The notes below the pieces were generated by a model that worked only from the letters and a program-made list of their open reading frames with translations, ran no database searches and was not told the origin of the DNA. A DNA stretch of 11,741 nucleotides, from NCBI GenBank assembly GCA_028825055.1, contig JAPKAW010000043.1:1-11741 (forward strand). The letters run 5' to 3'. The position numbers and the translations under genes are program-made. This DNA comes from Flavobacteriales bacterium. Lineage in GTDB: Bacteria; Bacteroidota; Bacteroidia; Flavobacteriales_D; Sanyastnellaceae. Each line of letters starts with the position of its first letter. The stretch's first letter is position 1. This document shows positions 1 through 6,794 of this stretch, one piece after another.

Positions 1-102
1 TCTGAATGGAAAGTACAGTCAGATAAGTCTCGTACATTTTTCAATACGCAGGTCCACAGCCCGGTCGTTGATCAGGATAACCTCAACCTCTTTCAACCAT
101 GA
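1..102 (+). CDS. 3' end of an unidentified upstream gene (partial)
   Basis: The first reading frame is open from the left edge to a TGA at 100-102, giving the last 33 residues of a protein whose start lies outside the window. I do not recognise it. The stop overlaps the ATG of the next gene (ATGA at 99-102), which is typical of translationally coupled genes and is the main reason to believe the frame is coding. The tail is hydrophilic and ends in QDNLNLFQP. The QxxLxLF pattern resembles the C-terminal peptide by which polymerases and repair proteins bind the DNA sliding clamp. That is only a hint, because short motifs of this kind arise by chance. Confidence 0.45.
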   Translation, partial: SEWKVQSDKSRTFFNTQVHSPVVDQDNLNLFQP

Positions 103-1049
103 ATCGAGTTCAATCCCTTTTTGGAGTTCAATGGCCTGTTGTTCAGGCAGGGATGATTTGGTGTAGCGGCTGGGAATTAGCGAGTGCTGTTTCCAACGCC
201 GGAGGCTTGGGGGTCATTGGAGCAGGGTCTATGTATCCCGAAGTCTTGCGCGACCAAATAGTGAAATGCCAGGCCGCAACAGACCGGCCGTTTGCGGTAA
301 ACATCCCTTTGATTTATCCGGCCATAGAAGAGCACATGCAGACCATTATTGAGCTCGGTGTGCCGATTGTATTTACGAGTGCGGGAAGCCCGTCTAAATG
401 GACTTCAGTTCTCAAAGAGAAGGGCGTTTGTGTGGTACATGTGGTCAGCAGCGTCAAGTTTGCTTTGAAAGCTGAAGCGGCTGGGGTGGATGCCGTCGTC
501 GCCGAAGGGTTTGAGGCAGGCGGACACAATGGAAGAGAAGAAACGACCACCTTGTGCCTGGTTCCTGCAGTCGCTGATGCAGTTCAAATTCCGGTGATCG
601 CGGCTGGCGGGATTCACGATAGCCGAACCACGCTCGCAGCCTTTGCCTTGGGAGCGGAGGGCGTACAAATTGGAAGTCGCTTTGTGGCGACACCAGAATC
701 GTCGGCCCACCGCGCATTTAAAGAGCGCATTGTAGAAGCCGGGGAAGGAGAAACGCTTTTACGGCTCAAAGACCTGACCCCGGTGCGATTGTTGGACAAT
801 CCCTTTTCTAAGCAAGTCGCAGCAGCTGAAGAGGCTGGAGCTGGGGTCGATGCATTGCGCAGTTTGCTGGGACGAGGCCGCGCTAAAAAAGGCATGTTCG
901 AAGGCGATTTAAACGAAGGTGAACTTGAAATTGGCCAAGTGAGCGGTCAAATTAACAGGATCCAACCAGCGGCTTCAATTGTCGAAGAGCTTGTCGCGGC
1001 TTATCAGGAACTCACATCTGGCATGAAAGACCCGCATTTCCGATGGTGA
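99..1049 (+). CDS. Nitronate monooxygenase / FabK-like FMN oxidoreductase
   Basis: This 316-residue protein belongs to the FMN-dependent TIM-barrel family that includes nitronate monooxygenase (oxidises alkyl nitronates) and FabK (enoyl-ACP reductase II). The N-terminal QAGMIWCSGWELASAVSNAG (16-35) matches the family's phosphate/flavin-side strand. AEGFEAGGHNG (135-145) carries the conserved His143. AAGGI (168-172) and GAEGVQIGSRFVATPES (185-201) form the FMN phosphate-binding part, and GQVSGQINRIQP (279-290) is the usual C-terminal segment. Length is normal and no key motif is missing. The sequence alone does not separate nitronate monooxygenase from FabK; many Bacteroidota relatives are simply annotated as the former. 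It is probably a soluble cytoplasmic enzyme. Its start overlaps the preceding stop by ATGA, and its stop lies inside the next gene, so it sits mid-operon. Confidence 0.88.
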   Translation: MNRVQSLFGVQWPVVQAGMIWCSGWELASAVSNAGGLGVIGAGSMYPEVLRDQIVKCQAATDRPFAVNIPLIYPAIEEHMQTIIELGVPIVFTSAGSPSKWTSVLKEKGVCVVHVVSSVKFALKAEAAGVDAVVAEGFEAGGHNGREETTTLCLVPAVADAVQIPVIAAGGIHDSRTTLAAFALGAEGVQIGSRFVATPESSAHRAFKERIVEAGEGETLLRLKDLTPVRLLDNPFSKQVAAAEEAGAGVDALRSLLGRGRAKKGMFEGDLNEGELEIGQVSGQINRIQPAASIVEELVAAYQELTSGMKDPHFRW

Positions 1050-1447
1050 GTGAAGCCATGGGCTCGCCCATCTTGTTTTATGATGGCGCATGTGGTTTGT
1101 GCAGTCGAGCAGTTCGCCAGTGCATTGCTTGGGAAAGGAAAGAAAGCGGCTTGCGGTTTGCGTCGCTCCAAGGAGAAACAGCCTCCAATGTGCTTCCAGC
1201 CAATCTTCGCACCGCTCCGTTTGCGTCTTTGGTTGTCTATACGGATGCTCAGGCTTTGATCGAATTAGACGCCTTGAGTTGCCTTGCCAAGACCCTGCGT
1301 TCTCCGCTTAAGGAAGTGATTCTTTTGGCCTGTTCAGTTTTGTTTAAACCGCTGACGCGATGGGGGTACCGCTGCATAGTGGCAAACCGACACCGGGTCC
1401 CAGCAGAACACTGCGCACTGGAAACCGGCCCTCGTTTTTTGAGCTAG
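1043..1447 (+). CDS. DCC-family thiol-disulfide oxidoreductase-like protein (DUF393/YuxK)
   Basis: This 134-residue protein has the DCC family signature near its N-terminus: FYDGACGLCSRAV (12-24), with the CxxC pair Cys17/Cys20 after an Asp-Gly. The later RWGYRCIVANRHRVP (106-120) matches the usual C-terminal Y-x-x-x-A-x-x-R region. The family is predicted to be thioredoxin-like with thiol-disulfide activity, but its biological substrate is generally unknown. It overlaps the 3' end of the flavoprotein gene by 7 bases, which suggests translational coupling. A second Met at residue 6 (1058) is an equally plausible start, because the conserved region begins just after it. The hydrophobic stretch EVILLACSVLF (91-101) is too short to call a membrane segment. 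It ends 5 bases before the convergent uvrC stop. Confidence 0.85.
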   Translation: MVSEAMGSPILFYDGACGLCSRAVRQCIAWERKESGLRFASLQGETASNVLPANLRTAPFASLVVYTDAQALIELDALSCLAKTLRSPLKEVILLACSVLFKPLTRWGYRCIVANRHRVPAEHCALETGPRFLS

Positions 1448-1452
1448 AAGCC

Positions 1453-3261
1453 TCAGGAATCGGAAGCCTTGAAGAATTTCAAGATGTTTTTAGCAACCTT
1501 CATGTTGACCACCTCTATGAGCTCGGCTTCAGAAGCTTGGCGAATGGCGAGGATTGTTTTGAAGTGAGCCATGAGTTTGTGGCGGGTCACACTTCCAACA
1601 CCGGGGATGTCGTCCAACTCTGAATGCAACGCTGCTTTGCTTCGTAAATCCCGATGGTGGGCGAGGGAGAAACGGTGGGCTTCGTTCCGTAAGTGCTGAA
1701 TAAGCTTGAGTGTAGACGAACGCTTATCAATGAATAACGGCAAGCTGTCGCCAGGAAAGAAGATCTCTTCAAGCCGTTTTGCAATGCCTATAATGGCGAT
1801 TTTTCCGCGAAGCCCCAATTCTTCTAGGGCCTCCATGGCATGAGACAACTGCCCCTTTCCGCCATCGATGATGATCAATTGAGGCAAGGGCTCACCTTCT
1901 TCCGAGAGCCGCTTGTATCGCCTATAGACGACTTCACGCATAGAGGCGAAATCATCGGGACCCACGACGGTTTGAATGTTGAACTTTCGATAATCGGATT
2001 TTGCTGGTTTTCCATTTTTGAACACGACACAAGCCGACGCAGGATTGGTTCCTTGGATGTTGCTGTTGTCAAAGCACTCGATGTGAATGGGCAATGCCGT
2101 TAGACGAAGGTCTTCCTGCATTGTTTCGAGAAGACGTTGCGTAGATGCTTCGGGGTTGGTCTGCTCCAGGTGTTTTTGCCGGTCACGCATGTAGAACTTG
2201 GCATTGCGTTCGGAGAGCTCTACCAACCTCAACTTATCGCCTCGTTGCGGCACGTGACTTGTAACGCCAGGCAGGGCCAAGTCAATGAGGAAAGGCGTAT
2301 AAATTGTCTTTGATTCGCTTTGAAATCGATCACGCATTTGCACGATTGCAGCTTCGAGAACCTCTCTGTTTTCCTCTCCTAGCTTTCGCTTCACTTCGGC
2401 TGTATGTCCTTGAATGATGGAGCCATTTTGCACTTTGAGGAAGTTCACGTAGGCGCAACGGGCATCCTGCACCACGCTAAAGACATCCACATCGGTGATG
2501 GTCGGGTGCACGATGGTGTTTTTTGCCTGGTACTTCCGAACGGATTGGAGACGCAACTTGAAACGCTCCGCATCTTCAAAAGCGAGAGCGTCAGCAGCCG
2601 TCTTCATTTGCCGCTCTAACAAGCGCACGACTTCGGCAAGATTCCCTCGGAGGAGAAATCGAATGGCATCGATGCTCTTTTCATATGATTCGGTTTGCTG
2701 GTTCCCCGCACAGGGACCGAGGCAATTTCCGATGTGGTATTCTAAGCACACTCGAAATTTTTGAGACTCGATATTTTCAGGAGTCAAAGACAGGCTACAC
2801 GTTCGGATTGGATAGAGCTTGCGACACAACTCCAACACCGTGTGCATAGTTTTTACGCTCGGAAATGGACCGAAGTATTCGCTGCCGTCGCGTATGAATT
2901 GGCGCGTGGCAAAAACCCGTGGGAAGGGCTCTTTTTTAATAACGATATAGGGGTAGGTTTTATCGTCTTTGAGCTGGATGTTATAAATGGGTTTGTGCTC
3001 CTTGATCAGGCTATTCTCCAACAATAAAGCATCAGCTTCCGTTGGTGTAATCAACCACTGAACGTCCGCGATTTTGGATACCAACAGACGGGTTTTTCCA
3101 TTTTCGTGTTGTTGTTTGGTGAAGTAGCTGGTAACACGTTTTTTCAAATCCTTAGCCTTACCTACGTAAAGCAGCTTGCCTACAGCATCAAAATGCTGGT
3201 AGACTCCTGGCTGATGCGGGAGGCGATCAAGGATTTGTTGAATGTGCGTAGAACGTGCCAT
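1453..3261 (-). CDS. uvrC: Excinuclease ABC subunit C
   Basis: UvrC makes both incisions around a bulky DNA lesion after loading by UvrB in nucleotide excision repair. The 602 residues are full length and all domains are visible. The N-terminal GIY-YIG nuclease has GVY (19-21), YVGKAKDLKKR (32-42, with Arg42), Glu82 and Asn94. Cys155, Cys172, Cys180 and Cys184 match the cluster reported to hold an iron-sulfur centre in other UvrC proteins. The UvrB-binding UVR helix lies around FEDAERFKLRLQSV (228-241). The RNase H-like 5' nuclease has CFDNSN (Asp398), Asp437, IIDGGKGQL (Asp466) and His536. Tandem helix-hairpin-helix motifs follow from DIPGVGSVTRHKLMAHF (551-567) to the end. The gene stands alone on its strand, convergent with the DCC gene and divergent from the epimerase. 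I see no clear promoter for it in the 44-base upstream gap. Confidence 0.98.
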   Translation of the reverse strand: MARSTHIQQILDRLPHQPGVYQHFDAVGKLLYVGKAKDLKKRVTSYFTKQQHENGKTRLLVSKIADVQWLITPTEADALLLENSLIKEHKPIYNIQLKDDKTYPYIVIKKEPFPRVFATRQFIRDGSEYFGPFPSVKTMHTVLELCRKLYPIRTCSLSLTPENIESQKFRVCLEYHIGNCLGPCAGNQQTESYEKSIDAIRFLLRGNLAEVVRLLERQMKTAADALAFEDAERFKLRLQSVRKYQAKNTIVHPTITDVDVFSVVQDARCAYVNFLKVQNGSIIQGHTAEVKRKLGEENREVLEAAIVQMRDRFQSESKTIYTPFLIDLALPGVTSHVPQRGDKLRLVELSERNAKFYMRDRQKHLEQTNPEASTQRLLETMQEDLRLTALPIHIECFDNSNIQGTNPASACVVFKNGKPAKSDYRKFNIQTVVGPDDFASMREVVYRRYKRLSEEGEPLPQLIIIDGGKGQLSHAMEALEELGLRGKIAIIGIAKRLEEIFFPGDSLPLFIDKRSSTLKLIQHLRNEAHRFSLAHHRDLRSKAALHSELDDIPGVGSVTRHKLMAHFKTILAIRQASEAELIEVVNMKVAKNILKFFKASDS

Positions 3262-3293
3262 CGGAGTTGCGAATTTCGGGACTATTCTCCAAC

Positions 3294-3301
3294 TAAATTT
3301 G
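3294..3301 (+). promoter_or_regulatory. Candidate Bacteroidota -7 element (TAAATTTG) before the epimerase gene
   Basis: TAAATTTG is an exact match to the TAnnTTTG -7 consensus of the Bacteroidota housekeeping sigma factor. It lies in the 44-base gap between uvrC and the epimerase gene. A -33 TTG is not well placed: the nearest, at 3267-3269, is too far upstream. Transcription would begin about at the ATG (3306), so the mRNA would be leaderless or nearly so. A chance match in AT-rich sequence remains possible. Confidence 0.4.
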
Positions 3302-3305
3302 AATC

Positions 3306-4322
3306 ATGGAATTCGTTACGGGTGGAACAGGTTTGGTTGGCCGCTACTTGGTGGCTGAATTGTTGGCTGGGGGCCGTGAAGTGCGCCTATTGTGTCGTCC
3401 ACAATCGGATCGAAAGGCGCTGCTTCGCTTTCTGAATTATCGTGGCATTGACGGCCAAAGAATAGAATGGTGCGAAGGAGATCTCTTGGATGGTTCTTTT
3501 ATGGAGGAGGCTATCGTGGGATGCTCCCGTGTCTATCATCTCGCTGCGGTCGTTTCTTTTCACCCCAAGGAGGCCCAACATATGATGCGAGTCAATCGCG
3601 ATGCCACGAGAATACTTGTAAATGCGATGTTGCACGTGGGAGTGGAAGAGTTGGTACACCTGAGTTCTGTGGCGGCTTTAGGCAGGGTGGAAGGCGAGCC
3701 TGTGCACGAAGAAGTCCCCTTCGAAAGCGGGCCAAATGTAACGACGTATGCGCACAGTAAGTTTGAGTCAGAACTTGAGGTCTGGCGGGGCCAGGAAGAA
3801 GGCTTGAAGGTGTTGACGTTGAACCCAACGGTCATTCTTGGAGCGGGCGATTTCCACCGAAGTTCATCGGCTTTGTTTGCGATGGTTTACAAGGGTTTGA
3901 AATGGCATCCAATGGGGTCTAATGGCTTTGTTTCGGCACACGATGTAGCTCGTGCATGCCATGTGTTAGGCGATCATAAATGCTGGGGAAGACGCTATTT
4001 GCTGAATGCAGAAAACAGATCGTACCAGTCTGTATTCGATCAAATGGCGGATGATTTTAACGTCCAAAGGCCCTCCCGACCGCTAAAACCATGGATGATG
4101 GGGGCGGTTTGGCGTTTGTCTAAGGCGCTGGAGTTCATTTCGGGGAAACGTGCAAAAGCAACAAAGGAATCCGTAGCCACCACCCACAAAAACCACAGCT
4201 ACCAAAGTGACCGTTTAGAAACCACACTGGGGGAAGCCGGCATCGTTTGGAAGTACCAGTCCGTCAATGAGGTTATCTCCGAAACAGCTAGAATATGCAA
4301 GGAGCAATTGAGCTCCAATTAG
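3306..4322 (+). CDS. NAD(P)-dependent epimerase/dehydratase (extended SDR)
   Basis: This 338-residue protein is an extended short-chain dehydrogenase of the epimerase/dihydroflavonol-4-reductase-like type. GGTGLVG (6-12) is the Rossmann dinucleotide loop and GDLLD (58-62) the adenine-side Asp. LAAVVSF (79-85) and LSSVAALG (119-126) follow. The catalytic Tyr148 and Lys152 sit in YAHSK, then comes NPTVILGAGD (173-182), and FVSAHDVA (208-215) is the usual substrate-side segment. The substrate cannot be read from sequence; sugar nucleotides, isoprenoids and ketones are all used by relatives. A stop codon (3300-3302) lies just upstream in frame and the Rossmann motif begins at residue 6, so the start is well fixed. 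It overlaps the convergent lipoprotein gene by 4 bases. The C-terminal part (260-290) is basic and less conserved. Confidence 0.9.
   Translation: MEFVTGGTGLVGRYLVAELLAGGREVRLLCRPQSDRKALLRFLNYRGIDGQRIEWCEGDLLDGSFMEEAIVGCSRVYHLAAVVSFHPKEAQHMMRVNRDATRILVNAMLHVGVEELVHLSSVAALGRVEGEPVHEEVPFESGPNVTTYAHSKFESELEVWRGQEEGLKVLTLNPTVILGAGDFHRSSSALFAMVYKGLKWHPMGSNGFVSAHDVARACHVLGDHKCWGRRYLLNAENRSYQSVFDQMADDFNVQRPSRPLKPWMMGAVWRLSKALEFISGKRAKATKESVATTHKNHSYQSDRLETTLGEAGIVWKYQSVNEVISETARICKEQLSSN
4301..4316. terminator. Weak stem-loop at the epimerase/lipoprotein convergent junction
   Basis: GGAGC (4301-4305) pairs with GCTCC (4312-4316) across a six-base loop, just before the epimerase stop. For minus-strand transcripts it lies immediately after the end of the five-gene operon and is followed by a short, mixed T-rich stretch rather than a clean U-tract. 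It could help end transcription on either strand, but the stem is only five pairs. Confidence 0.25.
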
Positions 4323-4693
4323 CGCTTGCGCTCGTCTGTTTCGGATTGAACGGAAATGCGCTCCATAGCAGTCAGTGCTTCAGCAGCCTCTTGCAACAGC
4401 GCGTCCATCGCAGCGGGTTGGGTATACCACCACCGGTAGCTCTCTAAAAACGTAGACTCTGTGATGTCAAAGCGCTGAAAAAGTTCGGCATAGTGGCTTT
4501 TCAAGAGCGTCTCTTCATCATCATTGCGCAACAACCGTTGTTTGGAGACGCCTTCAATTAACTGCACTTCAGTGAGCATCAACAAAAAGCTGTCACGGGC
4601 GAGAACGTGAGAAGGGGGATTGGCCTCGGGTTGTTTGGATGAAGAGCACGCTCCCAAAACTCCAAGTAATAGAGCAAGAATGAATCGGTTCAT
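4319..4693 (-). CDS. DUF4296-family lipoprotein
   Basis: This is a 124-residue predicted lipoprotein. The N-terminal signal MNRFILALLLGVLGAC ends in a lipobox with Cys16 as the lipidated residue. Residues 17-28 are a short Ser/Pro-rich linker without an obvious surface-export (LES-like) acidic signal, so a periplasm-facing location is more likely. The helical body includes the FLLMLTEVQLIEG segment (36-48) and, later, FDITESTFLESYRWWY (75-90) with a helix after it. This pattern fits DUF4296, a small Bacteroidota family of unknown function. Its ATG overlaps the pyrC stop (ATGA, 4690-4693), so it is the last gene of the operon and probably translationally coupled to pyrC. The C-terminus is charged. 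Function is unknown. Confidence 0.8.
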   Translation of the reverse strand: MNRFILALLLGVLGACSSSKQPEANPPSHVLARDSFLLMLTEVQLIEGVSKQRLLRNDDEETLLKSHYAELFQRFDITESTFLESYRWWYTQPAAMDALLQEAAEALTAMERISVQSETDERKR

Positions 4694-6057
4694 CGGTCAA
4701 AAAGTAGCCGTTGCCCAGCGTGGTTGCCTTGGGTGGTTTGAATGGATTGACCGTCGAACACATGAACGCCGTTGACCCATGTTCCTTCGACCCGTGACCT
4801 AAAGACTGTTCCTTCGAACGGTGACCACCCGCATTTATACAGCAAACCTTGACGTTCAACCGTCCAAAGACTATTCGGTGATACAAGCGTTAAATCAGCC
4901 TGATAACCTGGGCGGATATACCCTCGATTGGGGATATCAAATACTGTTGCAACACGATGTGCCATCAGGTTTACGACCTCATGTATAGGCAATACACCCT
5001 GGTGGACGAGCTCAAGCATTGCTGCCAAGGCATGTTGAACGAGTGGCCCGCCAGAAGGAGCATTGAAATAGGACTGTTGCTTTTCTTCCAAGGTGTGAGG
5101 CGCATGGTCTGTGGCTACGACGTCGATTCGCCCATCGAGCAAACCCGCGCGAATTTCTGCCCGGTCCGCATGTGTCTTTACTGCTGGGTTCCATTTGATG
5201 AAGGTCCCTTTTTCATCGTAATCGGCATCGGTAAACCAGAGGTGGTGTACACACGCCTCAGCCGTAATACGCTTTTCACTCGTCGGAATGTCGTTTCGAA
5301 AAAGCCCCACTTCTTTGGCTGTAGAAATGTGGAGAATGTGCAAGCGTGTATTCCATTTTTCAGCCAATTCAACAGCCATTGAGGAGCTGCGATAACAGGC
5401 TTCTGCATTGCGAATGATGGGGTGATGGTTGATGGGAACAGCTTCTCCAAAGTGTGCTCTAGCTTGTTCGGTGTTTCTCAGAATTGTTTGTTCGTCTTCA
5501 CAATGTGTAGCAACGATCATAGGGCTTTCCTTGAAAACCGCTTCCAATACCTCGCGCTTGTCTACAAGCATATTCCCTGTTGAAGAGCCCATAAAAACCT
5601 TGATTCCACAAACCCGTTTGGGATCTGTTTTGAGAACTTCCTGCAAGTTGTCGTTGGAGGCCCCCATGAAAAAGGAATAATTCACAGCGCTGACCTCTGC
5701 GGCTCTCTCGTACTTGTCTTCCAAGAGCTGCTGCGTGAGTGCCTGGGGAACCGTATTGGGCATTTCCATGAAGGAGGTAATTCCCCCTGCTGCTGCTGCG
5801 GCTGATTCCGTAGCAATTTCTGCTTTGTGGGTGAGGCCGGGCTCGCGAAAGTGAACCTGGTCGTCAATGCATCCGGGCATTAACCACCGGTCCTTCGCGT
5901 CAATAACGATGGCTTGACCCGCTTCTGGATGTCCCGAAAGGTCCCCACCAACGGCTACAATGGTTCCGTTTGACCCAATGAGAACATCTCCCACCTCGCT
6001 CTTCCCGTCCGTGACGATGATGGCTTGGCTAAATAGTGTAGGGTTTGCGGAATTCAT
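4690..6057 (-). CDS. pyrC: Dihydroorotase
   Basis: Dihydroorotase interconverts carbamoyl-aspartate and dihydroorotate, the third step of UMP synthesis, in the cytoplasm. The 455 residues cover the whole amidohydrolase fold. The first metal motif is IDDQVHFREPG (64-74); the usual HxH is here Gln67-Val-His69. IKVFMGSSTGNML (152-164) contains Lys153, the likely carboxylated bridging lysine. ATHCED (183-188) gives His185, LHILHIST (239-246) gives His243, and ATDHAPH (315-321) gives the catalytic Asp317. From memory, Bacteroidota dihydroorotases generally carry the same QVH variant, so this is not a sign of a dead enzyme. The start abuts the glycosyltransferase stop as TAATG (6055-6059), and the stop overlaps the lipoprotein start. 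An allantoinase or hydantoinase role is less likely given the sequence pattern. Confidence 0.95.
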   Translation of the reverse strand: MNSANPTLFSQAIIVTDGKSEVGDVLIGSNGTIVAVGGDLSGHPEAGQAIVIDAKDRWLMPGCIDDQVHFREPGLTHKAEIATESAAAAAGGITSFMEMPNTVPQALTQQLLEDKYERAAEVSAVNYSFFMGASNDNLQEVLKTDPKRVCGIKVFMGSSTGNMLVDKREVLEAVFKESPMIVATHCEDEQTILRNTEQARAHFGEAVPINHHPIIRNAEACYRSSSMAVELAEKWNTRLHILHISTAKEVGLFRNDIPTSEKRITAEACVHHLWFTDADYDEKGTFIKWNPAVKTHADRAEIRAGLLDGRIDVVATDHAPHTLEEKQQSYFNAPSGGPLVQHALAAMLELVHQGVLPIHEVVNLMAHRVATVFDIPNRGYIRPGYQADLTLVSPNSLWTVERQGLLYKCGWSPFEGTVFRSRVEGTWVNGVHVFDGQSIQTTQGNHAGQRLLFDR

Positions 6058-6782
6058 TACTGGTTTGCCGCTGGTTTAACGCGCCGAAGTCGCATTTGAA
6101 GGACTCCGAAAAAAGCTTCTTTAAAGATGCCCATACTCATCTTGCTTGTGCCCAATTCCCGGTCTGCAAACGTAATGGGGACTTCTTTAATTTTGAAGCC
6201 CAGTTGTTTGGCATTGTATTTCATTTCGATTTGAAAGGCATACCCAATAAAACGGATGCGCGTCAAATCAATTTGCTCCAACACTTCTCGACGATAGCAT
6301 TTGAATCCGGCGGTACTATCACGGACGCCGAGCCATAGAATGCTGTTCACATATACGGATGCGAAGTAACTCATGAGAACGCGACTGATGGGCCAATTGC
6401 TCACGGCTCCTCCTTGGACGTAGCGCGAACCAACGGCGACACTGGCCCCATCTATGCAGGCTTGACGCAGTCGAACCAAGTCCTTCGGATTGTGTGAAAA
6501 ATCGCAATCCATTTCATAAATCAACTGATAATCTCTCTTCAATGCCCATTGAAAACCAGCGATGTAAGCGGTTCCCAATCCGAGCTTCCCAGAGCGCTCT
6601 ACTAGGTGGATTCGTTGTGGGTGGTCCGCCTGAACAGACTGAACGGCTTGTGCGGTGCCATCCGGGGAGCCATCGTCAACAACAAGCACGTCAAATGTCG
6701 GTTGAAGCCCAAGAACGGTGTCGAGCATCTTGTGGATGTTCTCGATTTCATTGTACGTTGGGATAATGACTAAACTACGCAT
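6057..6782 (-). CDS. Polyprenol-phosphate mannose synthase-like glycosyltransferase (GT2, DPM1-like)
   Basis: This 241-residue family 2 glycosyltransferase resembles dolichol/polyprenol-phosphate mannose synthases, which move mannose from GDP-mannose to a lipid phosphate on the cytoplasmic face of the membrane. IIPTYNEIENI (6-16) and VVDDGSPDGT (34-43) form the nucleotide-sugar site. MDCDFSHNP (91-99) holds the metal-binding DxD, with Cys in the middle where Ala is usual. GSRYVQGG (118-125), DSTAGFKCYRREVL (155-168) and ELGTSKMS (209-216) complete the family pattern. No C-terminal membrane domain is present, so it is the soluble, single-domain type. The actual sugar and lipid are inferred from the family. 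It lies 12 bases after the pseudouridine synthase gene and overlaps pyrC by one base. Confidence 0.9.
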   Translation of the reverse strand: MRSLVIIPTYNEIENIHKMLDTVLGLQPTFDVLVVDDGSPDGTAQAVQSVQADHPQRIHLVERSGKLGLGTAYIAGFQWALKRDYQLIYEMDCDFSHNPKDLVRLRQACIDGASVAVGSRYVQGGAVSNWPISRVLMSYFASVYVNSILWLGVRDSTAGFKCYRREVLEQIDLTRIRFIGYAFQIEMKYNAKQLGFKIKEVPITFADRELGTSKMSMGIFKEAFFGVLQMRLRRVKPAANQ

Positions 6783-6794
6783 CGGTAGGGTCTC

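Noticed and set aside
314..895. Several minus-strand open frames inside the flavoprotein gene.
   Set aside because: All are antisense to conserved FMN-binding motifs and show no independent signals.
1435..1440. A run of six T near the end of the DCC gene as an intrinsic terminator.
   Set aside because: I could not find a stable stem directly before it, and it lies within coding sequence.
1360..1623. An 87-codon plus-strand open frame bridging the DCC and uvrC 3' ends.
   Set aside because: It overlaps two solid genes and encodes the antisense of UvrC's helix-hairpin-helix end.
4957..5382. A 141-codon plus-strand open frame opposite pyrC.
   Set aside because: It is a shadow of the dihydroorotase coding sequence without domain features or a promoter.
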